The notes under the pieces: model-generated
The model's input: only the letters and a program-made list of their open reading frames with translations
What the model was told of the DNA's origin: nothing
The model's database searches: none
Position numbers and translations under genes: made by a program
NCBI RefSeq assembly: GCF_028993555.1
Contig: NZ_CP118610.1
Coordinates: 62,001 to 126,000, forward strand
Source: Ensifer adhaerens
GTDB lineage: Bacteria > Pseudomonadota > Alphaproteobacteria > Rhizobiales > Rhizobiaceae
Length of the DNA stretch: 64,000 nucleotides
Direction of reading: 5' to 3'
Shown: piece after piece, positions 1 to 9,579 of the stretch
How positions within the stretch are numbered: the stretch's first letter is position 1
Layout of the letters: each line of letters begins with the position of its first letter

Positions 1-353
1 CGCAGCCGGAAGAGGGCGTTGTCTACGCGGCGAAGATCAGCAAGACGGAAACCCGCATCGATTTCGCCCGTTCTGCCCGCGAGGTCCATGACCATATCCG
101 CGGCCTGTCGCCATTCCCGGGCGCCTGGTTCGAACTCGAAATCGCCGGCAAGCCGGAACGCATCAAGGTTCTCAATTCCGAACTCGCCTCGGGCTCCGGC
201 ACGCCCGGCACGGTGCTCGACGACAATCTCGCGATTGCCTGCAGCGACGGTGCCGTGCACCTCACGCGCCTGCAGCGCGCCGGCGGCAAGGCGCTTGGTG
301 CCGCCGATTTCCTGCGTGGAACGCCGGTTGCTGCCGGCACGAGGATCGGCTGA
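1..353 (+). CDS. fmt: Methionyl-tRNA formyltransferase, C-terminal part (5' truncated by window)
   Basis: Open from the window edge in the frame starting at base 3, ending with TGA at 351-353. The visible ~116 residues match the C-terminal tRNA-binding domain of Fmt: [19 protein letters not shown], then the [10 protein letters not shown] segment, ending [14 protein letters not shown]. Fmt formylates Met-tRNAi using 10-formyl-THF, which makes the initiator tRNA for translation start. The catalytic N-terminal formyltransferase domain lies outside the window. The stop overlaps the truA start (TGATG), so the two are probably co-transcribed and translationally coupled, as in the def-fmt-truA order common in alphaproteobacteria. 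Confidence 0.95.
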   Translation, partial: QPEEGVVYAAKISKTETRIDFARSAREVHDHIRGLSPFPGAWFELEIAGKPERIKVLNSELASGSGTPGTVLDDNLAIACSDGAVHLTRLQRAGGKALGAADFLRGTPVAAGTRIG

Positions 354-1096
354 TGCCACGGTTCAAACTGACCGTCGAATATGACGGCTCGGATTATGTC
401 GGCTGGCAACGGCAGGACAACGGCCAGTCGGTGCAGGGCGCCATCGAAAAGGCGATCCTGTCCCTGACCGGCGAGACCGTTTCGATCCGCGGCGCCGGCC
501 GAACGGACTCGGGCGTGCACGCCAGCGGCCAGGTCATGCATGCCGATCTCACCCGTCCGTGGAAGCCCTATACGCTGCGCAACGCGCTGAACGCGCATCT
601 GGGTCTTGCGGGCGAGCGTGTGGCGATCCTCGAGGCCGAGGAAGTGTCGCAGGAATTCGACGCGCGCTTCTCGGCTCTTCGCCGGCACTATCTCTATCGC
701 ATCATTTCACGGCCTGCGCCGTTGGCGCTCGAAGCCAGGCGTGCCTGGTGGGTGCCGAAGCCGCTCGACCATGAGGCTATGCACGAAGGCGCGCAACGGC
801 TCGTCGGCCATCACGATTTTACCACCTTCCGTTCCGCCCATTGCCAGGCAACGAGCCCGGTGCGTACGCTTGATCGGCTGGACGTTGCCCTTGTTGCCGG
901 CGTCATCGAAATCCGCGCGACGGCGCAGAGCTTCCTGCACAACCAGATCCGCTCCTTCGCCGGCTCGCTGAAGCTGGTGGGCGAGAGCAAGTGGACACCC
1001 GACGACCTGCAGGCCGCACTCGAAGCGCGCGACCGCAAGGCCTGCGGACCTGTCGCGCCGCCCGATGGGCTCTACTTCCTGCAAGTGGATTATTGA
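353..1096 (+). CDS. truA: tRNA pseudouridine(38-40) synthase TruA
   Basis: 247 residues, normal for TruA. It isomerises U38-U40 in the anticodon stem-loop of many tRNAs. The catalytic aspartate is in [14 protein letters not shown] (Asp52), preceded by the N-terminal [17 protein letters not shown] segment typical of the family. Later motifs include the HDFTTFRS segment and [14 protein letters not shown]. The ATG overlaps the fmt stop by one base, so the start is fixed by coupling rather than by a free Shine-Dalgarno site. A convergent gene begins only 19 bp after the stop. Confidence 0.97.
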   Translation: MPRFKLTVEYDGSDYVGWQRQDNGQSVQGAIEKAILSLTGETVSIRGAGRTDSGVHASGQVMHADLTRPWKPYTLRNALNAHLGLAGERVAILEAEEVSQEFDARFSALRRHYLYRIISRPAPLALEARRAWWVPKPLDHEAMHEGAQRLVGHHDFTTFRSAHCQATSPVRTLDRLDVALVAGVIEIRATAQSFLHNQIRSFAGSLKLVGESKWTPDDLQAALEARDRKACGPVAPPDGLYFLQVDY

Positions 1097-1115
1097 ATGC
1101 GCCTGGTCCCGGAGC

Positions 1116-1712
1116 TCAGCCCGGGATCAGCCCGAAGAACCGCTGCAGCAGGTCGCCGATCATCATCGACGGAAGCAGGAAGAGCGCCGTCAGAGCCGAG
1201 GCAAGCAGCGTCTGGTTGCCCGTCACCGTGCGCAACAGCCGGAAGAGCACGGCGACACTGACGACGAGCAGCGTCAGCCAGATCAGGCTGGTCAGGCCCT
1301 GACTACCGGGAATGGTGAGCCGTATCGCCGCCGGGACCGCCATCGCGTAGGAAAGCGGCACGGAGAGCCAGTTGGTGGTGACGATGATCGGAACGACCGC
1401 CCCGGCAAAACCGAGCGGACGGGATAAGATGGCGATCAGCACCAGCGGAAGCAGCCAGCTGACGAGATCGACGACCAGCAGCTTGAAGATGAAACCGACG
1501 CCGATGGTCGTGCCGGCGGGCATCGCCGAGAGATAATAGAACCGCCACGACGCCCAGGTGACGGCGATCGCCGGCAGACACCAGAGCATCGAGGTAAACG
1601 AGCGCCAGAGGCCGCTCTCGCTGAAATCGAGCCAGCGAAAACCCTCCTCATTGCCCTGGGCCAGGAGCCAGAGGCCCTTGATATAGGCAAGAACCTCGTC
1701 AAGCAGCGGCAT
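1116..1712 (-). CDS. Multi-pass membrane protein of unknown function
   Basis: 198 residues with about five hydrophobic stretches (around residues 40-60, 65-90, 95-120, 138-160 and 170-190) and a soluble start, [21 protein letters not shown] do not recognise a functional motif. Its start lies inside the 3' end of dapE (14-bp overlap on the same strand), so it is very probably translated from the dapE transcript. The position beside dapE does not by itself suggest a role in lysine or peptidoglycan synthesis. The gene converges on truA. Confidence 0.8.
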   Translation of the reverse strand: MPLLDEVLAYIKGLWLLAQGNEEGFRWLDFSESGLWRSFTSMLWCLPAIAVTWASWRFYYLSAMPAGTTIGVGFIFKLLVVDLVSWLLPLVLIAILSRPLGFAGAVVPIIVTTNWLSVPLSYAMAVPAAIRLTIPGSQGLTSLIWLTLLVVSVAVLFRLLRTVTGNQTLLASALTALFLLPSMMIGDLLQRFFGLIPG

Positions 1713-2892
1713 GACCGAACCAGCTTGAGATGAAGGTCTCGTAGATGTTGGTCAGCGTCTCGAGGTCGGCGACGGCAACGCGTTCGTCGACCATATGCAT
1801 GGTCTGGCCGACGAGGCCAAACTCGACCACGGGGCAATAGTCCTTGATGAAGCGCGCATCCGAAGTGCCGCCGGTCGTCGACAGCTTTGGCTGGCGCCCG
1901 GTGACCGCCTCGACCGCGCCCGAGAGCGATGAGATCAGCGCGTTGTTGCGTGTCAGGAACACGTGGCTCGGGCGTTCGGCCCAGGTGACCTCGTAGCGAA
2001 CGGGTGTACGGTCGGGCCGGAGGCTGCCGCTCGCTGCCGCACGGTCGAGCCGGGCGATGATCTCGGCCATCAGGCTTTCGGCCGTCCAGGTGTCGTTGAA
2101 GCGGATGTTGAAGGCCGCAGTCGCCTTGGCCGGGATGACGTTGACGGCGCTGTTGCCGACGTCGATCGTCGTCACTTCGAGGTTCGACGGCTGGAAGCTT
2201 TCGGTGCCGTTGTCGAAAGGCGGGTCCATCAGCGCCTGCGTCAGTTGCAGGATGCCGCGCACCGGGCTGTCGGCAAGATGCGGGTAGGCAGCATGCCCCT
2301 GAACGCCGTTGACGGTGATGCGGCCGGACAGCGAGCCCCGCCGGCCGATCTTGATCATGTCGCCGAGCTGGTCGGGATTGGTCGGTTCGCCGACGAGGCA
2401 GGCATCCCAGCGCTCACCCTTGTCGGCTGCCCATTGCAACAGCTTGGTGGTGCCGTTGATCGCCGGGCCCTCTTCGTCGCCGGTGATGAGAAAGGATACC
2501 GAGCCCTTCGGGAGCCCATGCTTTTCGATGTGGCGAGCGATCGCCGCGACGAAACAGGCGATGCCACCCTTCATGTCGACCGCGCCGCGGCCATACATCT
2601 CGCCATTGGCGATGTCGGCCGAGAACGGTCCGTGGCTCCAGGCGGCTTCGTCGCCGACGGGAACGACATCGGTGTGACCGGCGAACATCAGATGCGGGCC
2701 TTCGCTTCCGAGCCGTGCGTAGAGGTTTTCGATATCGGGCGTTCCGACGTCCTTCGCCATCACGCGATCGACCGCAAAGCCGAGTGGCTTCAGCATGGTT
2801 TCGAGCGCGGAAAGCGCGCCGCCTTCTGCCGGGGTGACCGAGGGGCAACGGATGAGAGTGGCGAGGTTTGCGATCGGATCGGTGGGGGTCAT
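1699..2892 (-). CDS. dapE: Succinyl-diaminopimelate desuccinylase
   Basis: 397 residues, M20 zinc peptidase family. It hydrolyses N-succinyl-LL-2,6-diaminopimelate to LL-DAP in the lysine/peptidoglycan pathway. Visible metal-site motifs are [12 protein letters not shown] (His and Asp), [11 protein letters not shown], and the catalytic Glu in [13 protein letters not shown]; the dimerisation-domain motif [10 protein letters not shown] is present near residue 345. The start [21 protein letters not shown] is the family's usual N-terminus. dapD of the same pathway is about 10 kb away (12964-13821) on the same strand. The downstream membrane gene overlaps the 3' end. Confidence 0.96.
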   Translation of the reverse strand: MTPTDPIANLATLIRCPSVTPAEGGALSALETMLKPLGFAVDRVMAKDVGTPDIENLYARLGSEGPHLMFAGHTDVVPVGDEAAWSHGPFSADIANGEMYGRGAVDMKGGIACFVAAIARHIEKHGLPKGSVSFLITGDEEGPAINGTTKLLQWAADKGERWDACLVGEPTNPDQLGDMIKIGRRGSLSGRITVNGVQGHAAYPHLADSPVRGILQLTQALMDPPFDNGTESFQPSNLEVTTIDVGNSAVNVIPAKATAAFNIRFNDTWTAESLMAEIIARLDRAAASGSLRPDRTPVRYEVTWAERPSHVFLTRNNALISSLSGAVEAVTGRQPKLSTTGGTSDARFIKDYCPVVEFGLVGQTMHMVDERVAVADLETLTNIYETFISSWFGHAAA

Positions 2893-3047
2893 CTAACGCT
2901 ATGCCGTCTGCATGGCCGCATGGGCCTTGGGAATGGAGGCTGCTGGTTTATCCGATCGCCAGCGAACTGTCACGCACGATGGGTGCTACCGCCCAGGATG
3001 CAAAACGGCGCTGAACCTGGGCGGAGGCGCAGCGCCGTAGCTTCGAC

Positions 3048-3067
3048 GGGCCGGAGTGATCCGGCCC
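3048..3067 (-). terminator. Hairpin downstream of the RND pump gene
   Basis: Perfect inverted repeat GGGCCGGA-gtga-TCCGGCCC about 35 bp past the stop of the RND gene (minus strand). There is no clear T-run, so it could be a Rho-aided terminator or 3' stabilising stem. The rest of 2893-3100 shows no gene. Confidence 0.5.
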
Positions 3068-3100
3068 GCCTGAAGATCGTGAAAGGGAAGCAGAAGGGCG

Positions 3101-6100
3101 TTATTCTCCCGGCGCCAGATGCGGCGCCTCGATTTGGGCCCCCGTGTGCTTCAGCGGCCGCTCGCCGGCGAGCTTGCGGATCAGCACATAGAAGACCGGC
3201 GTCATGAAGATGCCGAAGGCGGTAACGCCGATCATGCCGGCAAAGACCGCGATACCCATGGCCGAGCGCATTTCCGCACCGGCACCGGTCGACATGACAA
3301 GCGGCACGACGCCCATGATGAAGGCCATCGAGGTCATCAGGATCGGGCGAAGACGCAGCCGGCTCGCCTCGATCGCAGCCTTCACCGGGGTGCTGCCCGA
3401 CAGTTCCAGTTCGCGGGCGAACTCGACGATCAGGATGGCGTTCTTCGCCGATAGCCCGACCAGCACGATCAGACCGATCTGAGTGAAGACGTTGTTGTCG
3501 CCTCCGGTCAGCCAGACGCCCACCAGCGCCGCCATGATGCCCATCGGCACGATCAGGATGATGGCGATCGGCAGTGTCAGGCTTTCATACTGCGCGGCAA
3601 GCACGAGGTAGACGAGCAGCAGCGCCAGCGGGAAGACCAGGATGCCGGAGTTGCCCGCCAGGATCTGCTGGTAGGTCAGGTCCGTCCATTCGTAGCCGAT
3701 GCCCGGTGGCAGGGTTTCAGCAGCGATCCTCTCGATGGCCGCCTGTGCCTGGCCGGACGAGAAGCCCGGTGCCGGGCCGCCATTGATGTCGGCGGACAGG
3801 AAGCCGTTGTAGCGGATCGCCCGTTCGGCGCCGACCGTCTGCTCGACCTTCAGGAGCGCCGACAGCGGGATCATCTCGCCGGACTGCGAACGCACCTTCA
3901 GCTTGCCGATGTCGTCGGCATGGCTGCGGTAATTGGCATCTGCCTGGATGCGCACGCTGTAGGTGCGGCCAAAGGCGTTGAAGTCGTTGACGTACAGCGA
4001 GCCCAGGTAGATCTGCAGGGTCTCGAAGACGTCGGTGACGGCCACGCCGAGCTGGCGCGCCTTCACGCGGTCGAGGTCGGCATAGAGCTGCGGCACGTTT
4101 ATCTGGTAGCTCGAATAGAGCCCCGCCAGTTCCGGCGTCTGGTAGGCCTTGGCGAGGAAGGCCTTGGCCGCCTCGTCGAGCGCTTGGTAGCCGAGGCCGT
4201 TCTTGTCCTCGAGCTGCAGCTTGAAGCCGCCTGTCGTGCCGAGACCCTGAACGGGCGGCGGCGGGAACATGGCGATGAACGCATCCTGGATCGCGCCGAA
4301 TTCCTGGTTGAGCTGCATGGCGATCGCGCCGCCGGACAGTTCGGGCGACTTGCGTTCCTCGAAGGGCTTGAGCGCGACGAAGACGATGCCGGAGTTCGAC
4401 GAGTTGGTGAAGCCGTTGATCGACAGGCCCGGGAAGGCGATGGCGTTTTCGACGCCCGGGTGCTTGAGCGCGATCTCGCTCATGCGCTTGATCACGTCTT
4501 CCGAGCGGTCAAGCGTCGCTGCATCGGGAAGCTGGGCAAAGCCGATCAGGTACTGCTTGTCCTGTGCCGGCACGAAGCCGCCGGGGACCGCGCGAAACAG
4601 CGTGAAGGTGACGCCGAGAAGCAGGACATAGACGACCATGATCAGCGACTTGCGCGTCAGGATGCGTCCGACGCCGCGGCCATAGGCTTCCGAACTTGCA
4701 CCGAAGAACCGGTTGAAACCGCGGAAGAACCAGCCGAACAGCCTGTCCATCACCCGCGTCAGCCAGTCCTTGGGCGCGTGGTGGTCCTTTAAGAGAAGGG
4801 CGGCCAGTGCCGGCGACAGCGTCAGCGAGTTGAGGGCGGAGATCACCGTCGAGATCGCGATCGTCAGCGCGAACTGGCGATAGAACTGGCCGGTAAGCCC
4901 GGTGATGAAGGCGAGCGGCACGAACACGGCGACGAGCACCAGCGCGATTGCGATGATCGGGCCGGAGACTTCCTGCATGGCGCGATAGGTCGCCTGGACC
5001 GGCGACAGACCTTGCTCGATGTTGCGTTCGACGTTTTCCACCACGACGATTGCGTCGTCGACGACGATGCCGATCGCCAGCACCAGGCCGAAGAGGCTGA
5101 GCGCATTGATCGAGAAGCCGAAGACATACATCACCGCGAAGGTGCCGACGATCGAAACCGGAACGGCAACGAGCGGAATGATCGACGCGCGCCAGGTCTG
5201 CAGGAAGATGATGACGACGAGCACGACAAGGGCGATGGCTTCAAGCAGGGTGTCGACGACCGATTCGATCGAAGCGCGCACGAACTGGGTCGTGTCGTAC
5301 ACGATGCTGTAGTCGACGCCTTCGGGCATGGTGAGTTTCAGCTCGGCCATGGCCTTGCGCACGTCGTCGGAAATCTGGATCGCGTTCGACCCAGGAGCCT
5401 GGAAGACCGCCATGCCGACGGCGGGCTTGTTGTCGAGCAGTGAGCGCAGCGAGTAGTCGGACGCGCCCATCTCGACGCGGGCGACGTCGCCGAGTCGGGT
5501 CACTTCGCCTTGGGCGCCGGATTTGACGACGATGTTCTCGAAGTCTTCGGGCGTCTGCAGGCGGCCCTGCGCGTTGACGGAAAGCTGCAGGTCGAGACCG
5601 GGCACGGACGGTGAAGCGCCGATGACGCCAGCCGCCGCCTGTACGTTCTGGCCGCGTACCGCATTGGCGACATCGCCTGCGGCAAGGCCACGCTCGGCCG
5701 CCTTCTGCGGGTCGATCCAGATGCGCATCGAATAGTCGCCGCCGCCGAAGATCTGCACCTGGCCGACACCTTCGATGCGAGCCAGCCGATCCTTGACGTT
5801 AAGCACACCATAGTTGCGCAGATAGTTGATGTCGTACTGGCCGTTCGGCGAAAGCAGGTGCACGACCATGGTCAGGTCGGGCGAGCTCTTGACGGTGGTG
5901 ACGCCAAGGCGGCGCACCTCCTCTGGCAGCCGCGGCTCGGCCTGCGAGACGCGGTTCTGCACGAGCTGCTGGGCCTGGTCCGGGTCGGTCCCGAGCGCGA
6001 AGGTGACGGTCAGCGTCATCAGGCCGTCGGCGGTCGCCTGGCTCTGCATGTAGAGCATGTCTTCGACGCCGTTGATCTGTTCTTCAAGCGGCGTCGCCAC

Positions 6101-6286
6101 CGTCTCGGCGATAACGGCCGGGTTGGCGCCCGGATACTGCGCGCGCACGACGATCTGCGGCGGGACGACTTCCGGATATTCGGAGATCGGCAGACCGGTC
6201 ATGCCGATCAGGCCGGCCACGAAGATCAGGACCGAAAGGACGCCCGCGAAGACCGGGCGGTCGACGAAGAAGCGTGAGAAATTCAT
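3101..6286 (-). CDS. RND-family multidrug efflux pump, inner-membrane subunit (AcrB/BepE/BepG-like)
   Basis: 1061 residues from the ATG at 6284-6286 (MNFSRFFVDRPVFAGVLSVL), which has AAGGGGGAT just upstream; a longer open frame to 6502 lacks a plausible start. It is a proton-driven trimeric HAE1-type exporter. Visible family features: TM1 at residues 10-30, the TM4 proton-relay acidic pair in GIVVDDAIVVVENVERN, the long TM7-12 repeat, and GLSAKNAILIVEFA (TM10 lysine). The periplasmic porter domains lie in two repeats. The membrane-fusion gene is directly upstream on the same strand, 127 bp away. No outer-membrane channel gene is adjacent, so a shared TolC/BepC-like channel is probably used. 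Substrate cannot be told from sequence. Confidence 0.95.
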   Translation of the reverse strand: MNFSRFFVDRPVFAGVLSVLIFVAGLIGMTGLPISEYPEVVPPQIVVRAQYPGANPAVIAETVATPLEEQINGVEDMLYMQSQATADGLMTLTVTFALGTDPDQAQQLVQNRVSQAEPRLPEEVRRLGVTTVKSSPDLTMVVHLLSPNGQYDINYLRNYGVLNVKDRLARIEGVGQVQIFGGGDYSMRIWIDPQKAAERGLAAGDVANAVRGQNVQAAAGVIGASPSVPGLDLQLSVNAQGRLQTPEDFENIVVKSGAQGEVTRLGDVARVEMGASDYSLRSLLDNKPAVGMAVFQAPGSNAIQISDDVRKAMAELKLTMPEGVDYSIVYDTTQFVRASIESVVDTLLEAIALVVLVVIIFLQTWRASIIPLVAVPVSIVGTFAVMYVFGFSINALSLFGLVLAIGIVVDDAIVVVENVERNIEQGLSPVQATYRAMQEVSGPIIAIALVLVAVFVPLAFITGLTGQFYRQFALTIAISTVISALNSLTLSPALAALLLKDHHAPKDWLTRVMDRLFGWFFRGFNRFFGASSEAYGRGVGRILTRKSLIMVVYVLLLGVTFTLFRAVPGGFVPAQDKQYLIGFAQLPDAATLDRSEDVIKRMSEIALKHPGVENAIAFPGLSINGFTNSSNSGIVFVALKPFEERKSPELSGGAIAMQLNQEFGAIQDAFIAMFPPPPVQGLGTTGGFKLQLEDKNGLGYQALDEAAKAFLAKAYQTPELAGLYSSYQINVPQLYADLDRVKARQLGVAVTDVFETLQIYLGSLYVNDFNAFGRTYSVRIQADANYRSHADDIGKLKVRSQSGEMIPLSALLKVEQTVGAERAIRYNGFLSADINGGPAPGFSSGQAQAAIERIAAETLPPGIGYEWTDLTYQQILAGNSGILVFPLALLLVYLVLAAQYESLTLPIAIILIVPMGIMAALVGVWLTGGDNNVFTQIGLIVLVGLSAKNAILIVEFARELELSGSTPVKAAIEASRLRLRPILMTSMAFIMGVVPLVMSTGAGAEMRSAMGIAVFAGMIGVTAFGIFMTPVFYVLIRKLAGERPLKHTGAQIEAPHLAPGE

Positions 6287-6413
6287 GGTATCCCCCTTGG
6301 GATGAGTTCGGCAGACCTCGACTGTGCGCGGCGAAGAGCGTCGCCGCGCGGCAAGGTGTCTGCTGAGTGATGCCTGGGCCGCCTCTTCACACCGGGCAAA
6401 GAGGCGCTTCAGA

Positions 6414-7616
6414 TTACTTGGCGATCGAAGCGGTCGTTTCCTCGACCTGCTGCGGCGCGACGACGACGCCGGGGCGAACCCGCTGCAGACCGTTGACGAC
6501 AATGTTCTCGCCGGTTTTCAGGCCGCTTTCGACGATGCGCAGACCATCGGAATTCGGCCCGAGCTTCACCTGGCGGTACTCGACCTTGTTGTCGGTGCCG
6601 ACGACGAAGACGAACTTCTTGTCCTGGTCGGAGCCAATGGCCCGGTCGCTGATCACGAGCTTTTCCTCGGGATCCGGCTCGCCGATGCGGATGCGGACGA
6701 ACTGTCCGGGGATCAGCTTGCCTTCGGCATTTTCGAGCGCAGCGCGTACCCGGATCGTACCGGTTGCTGCATCCACCTCGTTGTTGATGAGCTGGATGTG
6801 GCCCGTGATCGGCGTGCCTTCGTCGGCAGCCGTGCCAACCTGGACCGGAAGGCGCTCGATCGCGTTGCCGCCGGCCGAAGCCGCGAGCTTGGCTAGCGCT
6901 GTCGTGACGACCTCTTCGCTGGCGTTGAAGCTCGCATAGATCGGATCGACCGAGACGAGCGTGGTGAGCACCGGCGAGGCGGAGCCGGCGGCGACAAGGT
7001 TGCCGGCGGTTACGTCAAGCCGTCCGACGCGGCCGGAGATCGGCGCCCGTACCTCGGTATATTGCAGGTCGAGTTCGGCGGTACGCAGCGCCGCCTTGGC
7101 CGAGCGCACTTCCGCCTGGGCCTCGTCATAGGCGCTGGCGCGCTGGTCGACGCTGCTCTGCGGCACGGCGCTGGTGGTTACCAGCTTTCGGCCGCGCTCG
7201 AGTTCGATCTTGGCAAGCGCCACGCGCGCTTCGGCTGCCTCGACCTGGGCCTTCGCCCGTTCGACGGCCGCGGCATAGGGCTCCGGATCGATGGTCACCA
7301 GCAGGTCGCCCTGCTTGACCAGTGCACCTTCGCGGAAATGTGCCTTGAGGATGGCGCCACCGACCCGTGGGCGAACCTCGACCCGCTCGATCGCTTCGAG
7401 CCGGCCGGAGAATTCTTCCCAGGTGGTGATGCGCTTGGACTGCGCCCGCGACACCGAGACCGGCACGGCCGGAGGCGGCGCCGCGGCGGTCTCGGTTGCG
7501 GCGTCGGCCTCGAAATGCTGCGGCAGGCCGAGCATGACGGCACCACCACCGGCGACAGACAAAAGGATACTCAGGCCGGCGCCCCAGAGGGCCCGACGGG
7601 TCACTGTCGATGTCAT
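6414..7616 (-). CDS. RND efflux periplasmic adaptor (membrane fusion protein)
   Basis: 400 residues, AcrA/MexE type. The N-terminal signal/anchor is MTSTVTRRALWGAGLSILLSVAGGG (no lipobox Cys seen). It is followed by an HlyD-like barrel-sandwich half (EVRPRVGGAILKAHFREGALVKQGDLL), an alpha-hairpin (about residues 110-180, Ala/Glu/Arg rich) and the second lipoyl half, APISGRVGRLDVTAGNLV. It bridges the inner-membrane pump encoded downstream to an outer-membrane channel. Gene order adaptor-pump on one strand supports an operon. No TetR- or LysR-type regulator is adjacent to its start; the next gene upstream is the hydrolase-like gene on the same strand, 83 bp away. Confidence 0.94.
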   Translation of the reverse strand: MTSTVTRRALWGAGLSILLSVAGGGAVMLGLPQHFEADAATETAAAPPPAVPVSVSRAQSKRITTWEEFSGRLEAIERVEVRPRVGGAILKAHFREGALVKQGDLLVTIDPEPYAAAVERAKAQVEAAEARVALAKIELERGRKLVTTSAVPQSSVDQRASAYDEAQAEVRSAKAALRTAELDLQYTEVRAPISGRVGRLDVTAGNLVAAGSASPVLTTLVSVDPIYASFNASEEVVTTALAKLAASAGGNAIERLPVQVGTAADEGTPITGHIQLINNEVDAATGTIRVRAALENAEGKLIPGQFVRIRIGEPDPEEKLVISDRAIGSDQDKKFVFVVGTDNKVEYRQVKLGPNSDGLRIVESGLKTGENIVVNGLQRVRPGVVVAPQQVEETTASIAK

Positions 7617-7699
7617 CTTTTCTCTCCTTGCCGGTTGGGAGCCGGCGCTTTGCTTTCGACGTCAGATCGGGGGATGGGCTGGGTGACCGCTGCCCGCGT

Positions 7700-8557
7700 C
7701 TAACGCACCGTCATTTCCGCCGGCTTTGCCCCCGCCTTCTGGAAGAAGCGGGAGAAGATGCCGGTAATTTCTTGCTGCTGCGTCGCCCAGCTTTCCTTGG
7801 CGACCGTGTTTTGCGGGAGCCATCCGGCGCGGCCGGGCAGGACGTGAGATTCGACCGTCACGCCCGCCTTGCGCAGGCGCTCGGCATAGGCTTCGGTCTC
7901 GTCACGCATCGGACACTCCTCGCTGGTGAGGATCAGCGAGGGCACCAGGCCGGCGAGCCGCGTGCAGTGGGCCGGCGCGGCGTAGGGGTGGGTGAAGCCA
8001 CCGCTTTGCCCGAGGTAACGCTGCCAGCCGTCGGCGATCGATTGCGCCGAGGACTGCGGACAGTATTGCCTGAACGATTCCGTCGCCAGGCACGGATCGA
8101 GCATCGGAGAAAGCAGGATCTGTCCCTTGAGATCGGTCAGATACTGGTCACGCGCCATCAGCGCGGCGCCGGCGGCAACATTGCCGCCCGCCTCTTCGCC
8201 GGCCACGAACAGCGACGACTTCTTGTGCGCGTACTGCGGGCAGCGCGAGCGCATCGACGACAACATGGCATAGGCGACATCAAGTGCTGCGGGAAACGGA
8301 TTGAGGCAGGCTGCCGAATATTCCGGCGAGATCACCACGGCTCCAGCCGCCGCAAGTGCCTCGGCGACGCGCTCACCGGCGGCGATCGTTCCGCCCATGA
8401 AGGAGCCGCCATGCAGGTGCAGCACGACCGGTGGCGGATTGAGCAAAGCTTCGCCGCGGTAGACGCGTGCCGTGCAGCAGCCTTGGCCGGTCTGCATCGT
8501 CTCCACTTTGAACTGTTCGCCCATCTCTCTTGCCTTCGGCCCGAGCTCAACCCACAT
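7700..8557 (-). CDS. Alpha/beta-hydrolase-fold protein of the HSL type with a degenerate catalytic triad
   Basis: About 285 residues from ATG at 8557; alternatives are GTG 8575 and ATG 8524, the latter preceded by an AAGGCAAGAG-like site. The oxyanion-hole motif is present (VVLHLHGGSFMGG), which points to the hormone-sensitive-lipase esterase family. The nucleophile motif, normally GDSAGG, reads GEEAGG: the serine codon is GAG (8192-8194). The usual Asp of DPLRDE is Glu (ECPMRDE), and the region where the catalytic His is expected reads LPGRAGWLPQ, without His. Family knowledge predicts esterase activity; the sequence predicts it has been lost. It may be a binding or sensor protein. It is divergent from a LysR regulator. 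Confidence 0.8.
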   Translation of the reverse strand: MWVELGPKAREMGEQFKVETMQTGQGCCTARVYRGEALLNPPPVVLHLHGGSFMGGTIAAGERVAEALAAAGAVVISPEYSAACLNPFPAALDVAYAMLSSMRSRCPQYAHKKSSLFVAGEEAGGNVAAGAALMARDQYLTDLKGQILLSPMLDPCLATESFRQYCPQSSAQSIADGWQRYLGQSGGFTHPYAAPAHCTRLAGLVPSLILTSEECPMRDETEAYAERLRKAGVTVESHVLPGRAGWLPQNTVAKESWATQQQEITGIFSRFFQKAGAKPAEMTVR

Positions 8558-8664
8558 GTGGCGACAACACGCCACGGTAGGAGAATAACATTGTCTTCTG
8601 TCTGGAATAGTCTTTTCAAACTGACTACACTATTCGTATTCTCGAACAATCACGGCTCTTGAAA
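8558..8664. promoter_or_regulatory. Divergent promoter region between hydrolase-like gene and LysR gene
   Basis: 107 bp with a locally AT-rich core, including ACTACACTATTCGTATTCT. Divergent arrangement with a LysR regulator usually means the regulator binds here and controls both genes. I could not fix a single T-N11-A operator with confidence. Confidence 0.4.
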
Positions 8665-9576
8665 ATGGACCAGCTCACGGCCATGCGTGCGTTCCTCCGG
8701 GTCGTCGAAACCGGAAATTTTACCCGCGCCTCCGCTTCGCTGAATATGCCCAAGGCGACCCTCACCAATCTCATTCAGGGGTTGGAGGCGCATCTGCGCA
8801 CGAAGCTCCTGAACCGAACCACGCGCCGGGTGCTGGTGACGCCGGATGGTGCGCTTTACTACGAACGCGCCGCCCGCCTCCTGACGGATCTCGATGAGCT
8901 CGACGGCAGCCTTTCGAGTGCCCAGACGCTGCCGAAGGGGCGACTGCGGGTGGAGATGGCAAGCGCGATTGCCAACCTGATCGTCATCCCGGCCCTGCCT
9001 GAGTTTCACAAGCGTTATCCCGACATCCAGATTGATCTCGGCGTTTCCGATCGCACGGTCGACTACGTGGCGGAGAATGTCGATTGCGCCATTCGCGTTG
9101 GCACGCTCACCGACCAGTCGCTGATCGCGCGGCGCATCACCGAGATGAGCTTCGTTGCCTGTGCGGCACCCGACTACCTCTCGCGCCATGCGATACCACA
9201 GCACCCGTCGGACCTCTCGAAGAACTGCTATGTCGTCGGCTATTTCCGGCCGCAAACCGGACAGCAGATGCCGTTCTATTTCAAGCGTGGCAACGAGGAG
9301 ATCGAGGTGAATGGCCGCTACACGGTGGCGGCCAATGAATCGACCACCTACCTCGCCGCCGCCCGTGCCGGTCTCGGCGTCATCCAGGCGCCGCGTTTCA
9401 TGGTGCGCGAGGATCTCATATCGGGGGCCATGCGCCCTGTTCTTGAGGATTGGGAGGTCGAATCCATGCCGATCTATCTGGTCTATCCGCCAAACCGGCA
9501 CTTGAGCAGCCGCCTGCGCGTCTTTGCGGACTGGGTGGTCAAGGTGGTCGCCCAATCGCAGCTCGATGCCGCCTGA
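8665..9576 (+). CDS. LysR-family transcriptional regulator
   Basis: 303 residues from ATG at 8665 ([20 protein letters not shown]); an in-frame TTG six bases upstream is less likely. The N-terminal winged HTH covers residues 1-60 ([20 protein letters not shown]). The effector-binding domain follows (about 90-295), with the usual [15 protein letters not shown] linker region. The protein belongs to the CrgA/AaeR-like branch by its [17 protein letters not shown] start. It is transcribed away from the hydrolase-like gene, its likely target. Effector unknown. The convergent HxlR-type gene follows 3 bp after the stop. Confidence 0.93.
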   Translation: MDQLTAMRAFLRVVETGNFTRASASLNMPKATLTNLIQGLEAHLRTKLLNRTTRRVLVTPDGALYYERAARLLTDLDELDGSLSSAQTLPKGRLRVEMASAIANLIVIPALPEFHKRYPDIQIDLGVSDRTVDYVAENVDCAIRVGTLTDQSLIARRITEMSFVACAAPDYLSRHAIPQHPSDLSKNCYVVGYFRPQTGQQMPFYFKRGNEEIEVNGRYTVAANESTTYLAAARAGLGVIQAPRFMVREDLISGAMRPVLEDWEVESMPIYLVYPPNRHLSSRLRVFADWVVKVVAQSQLDAA

Positions 9577-9579
9577 GCT

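Noticed and set aside
1963..3207. 414-codon open frame on the plus strand
   Set aside because: Antisense to dapE and running into the RND gene; composition typical of shadow frames.
8192..8197. Sequencing error as the cause of the missing nucleophile in the hydrolase-like gene
   Set aside because: Two codons (GAA GAG) would have to be wrong, and the other two catalytic positions are also changed, so true divergence is more likely.
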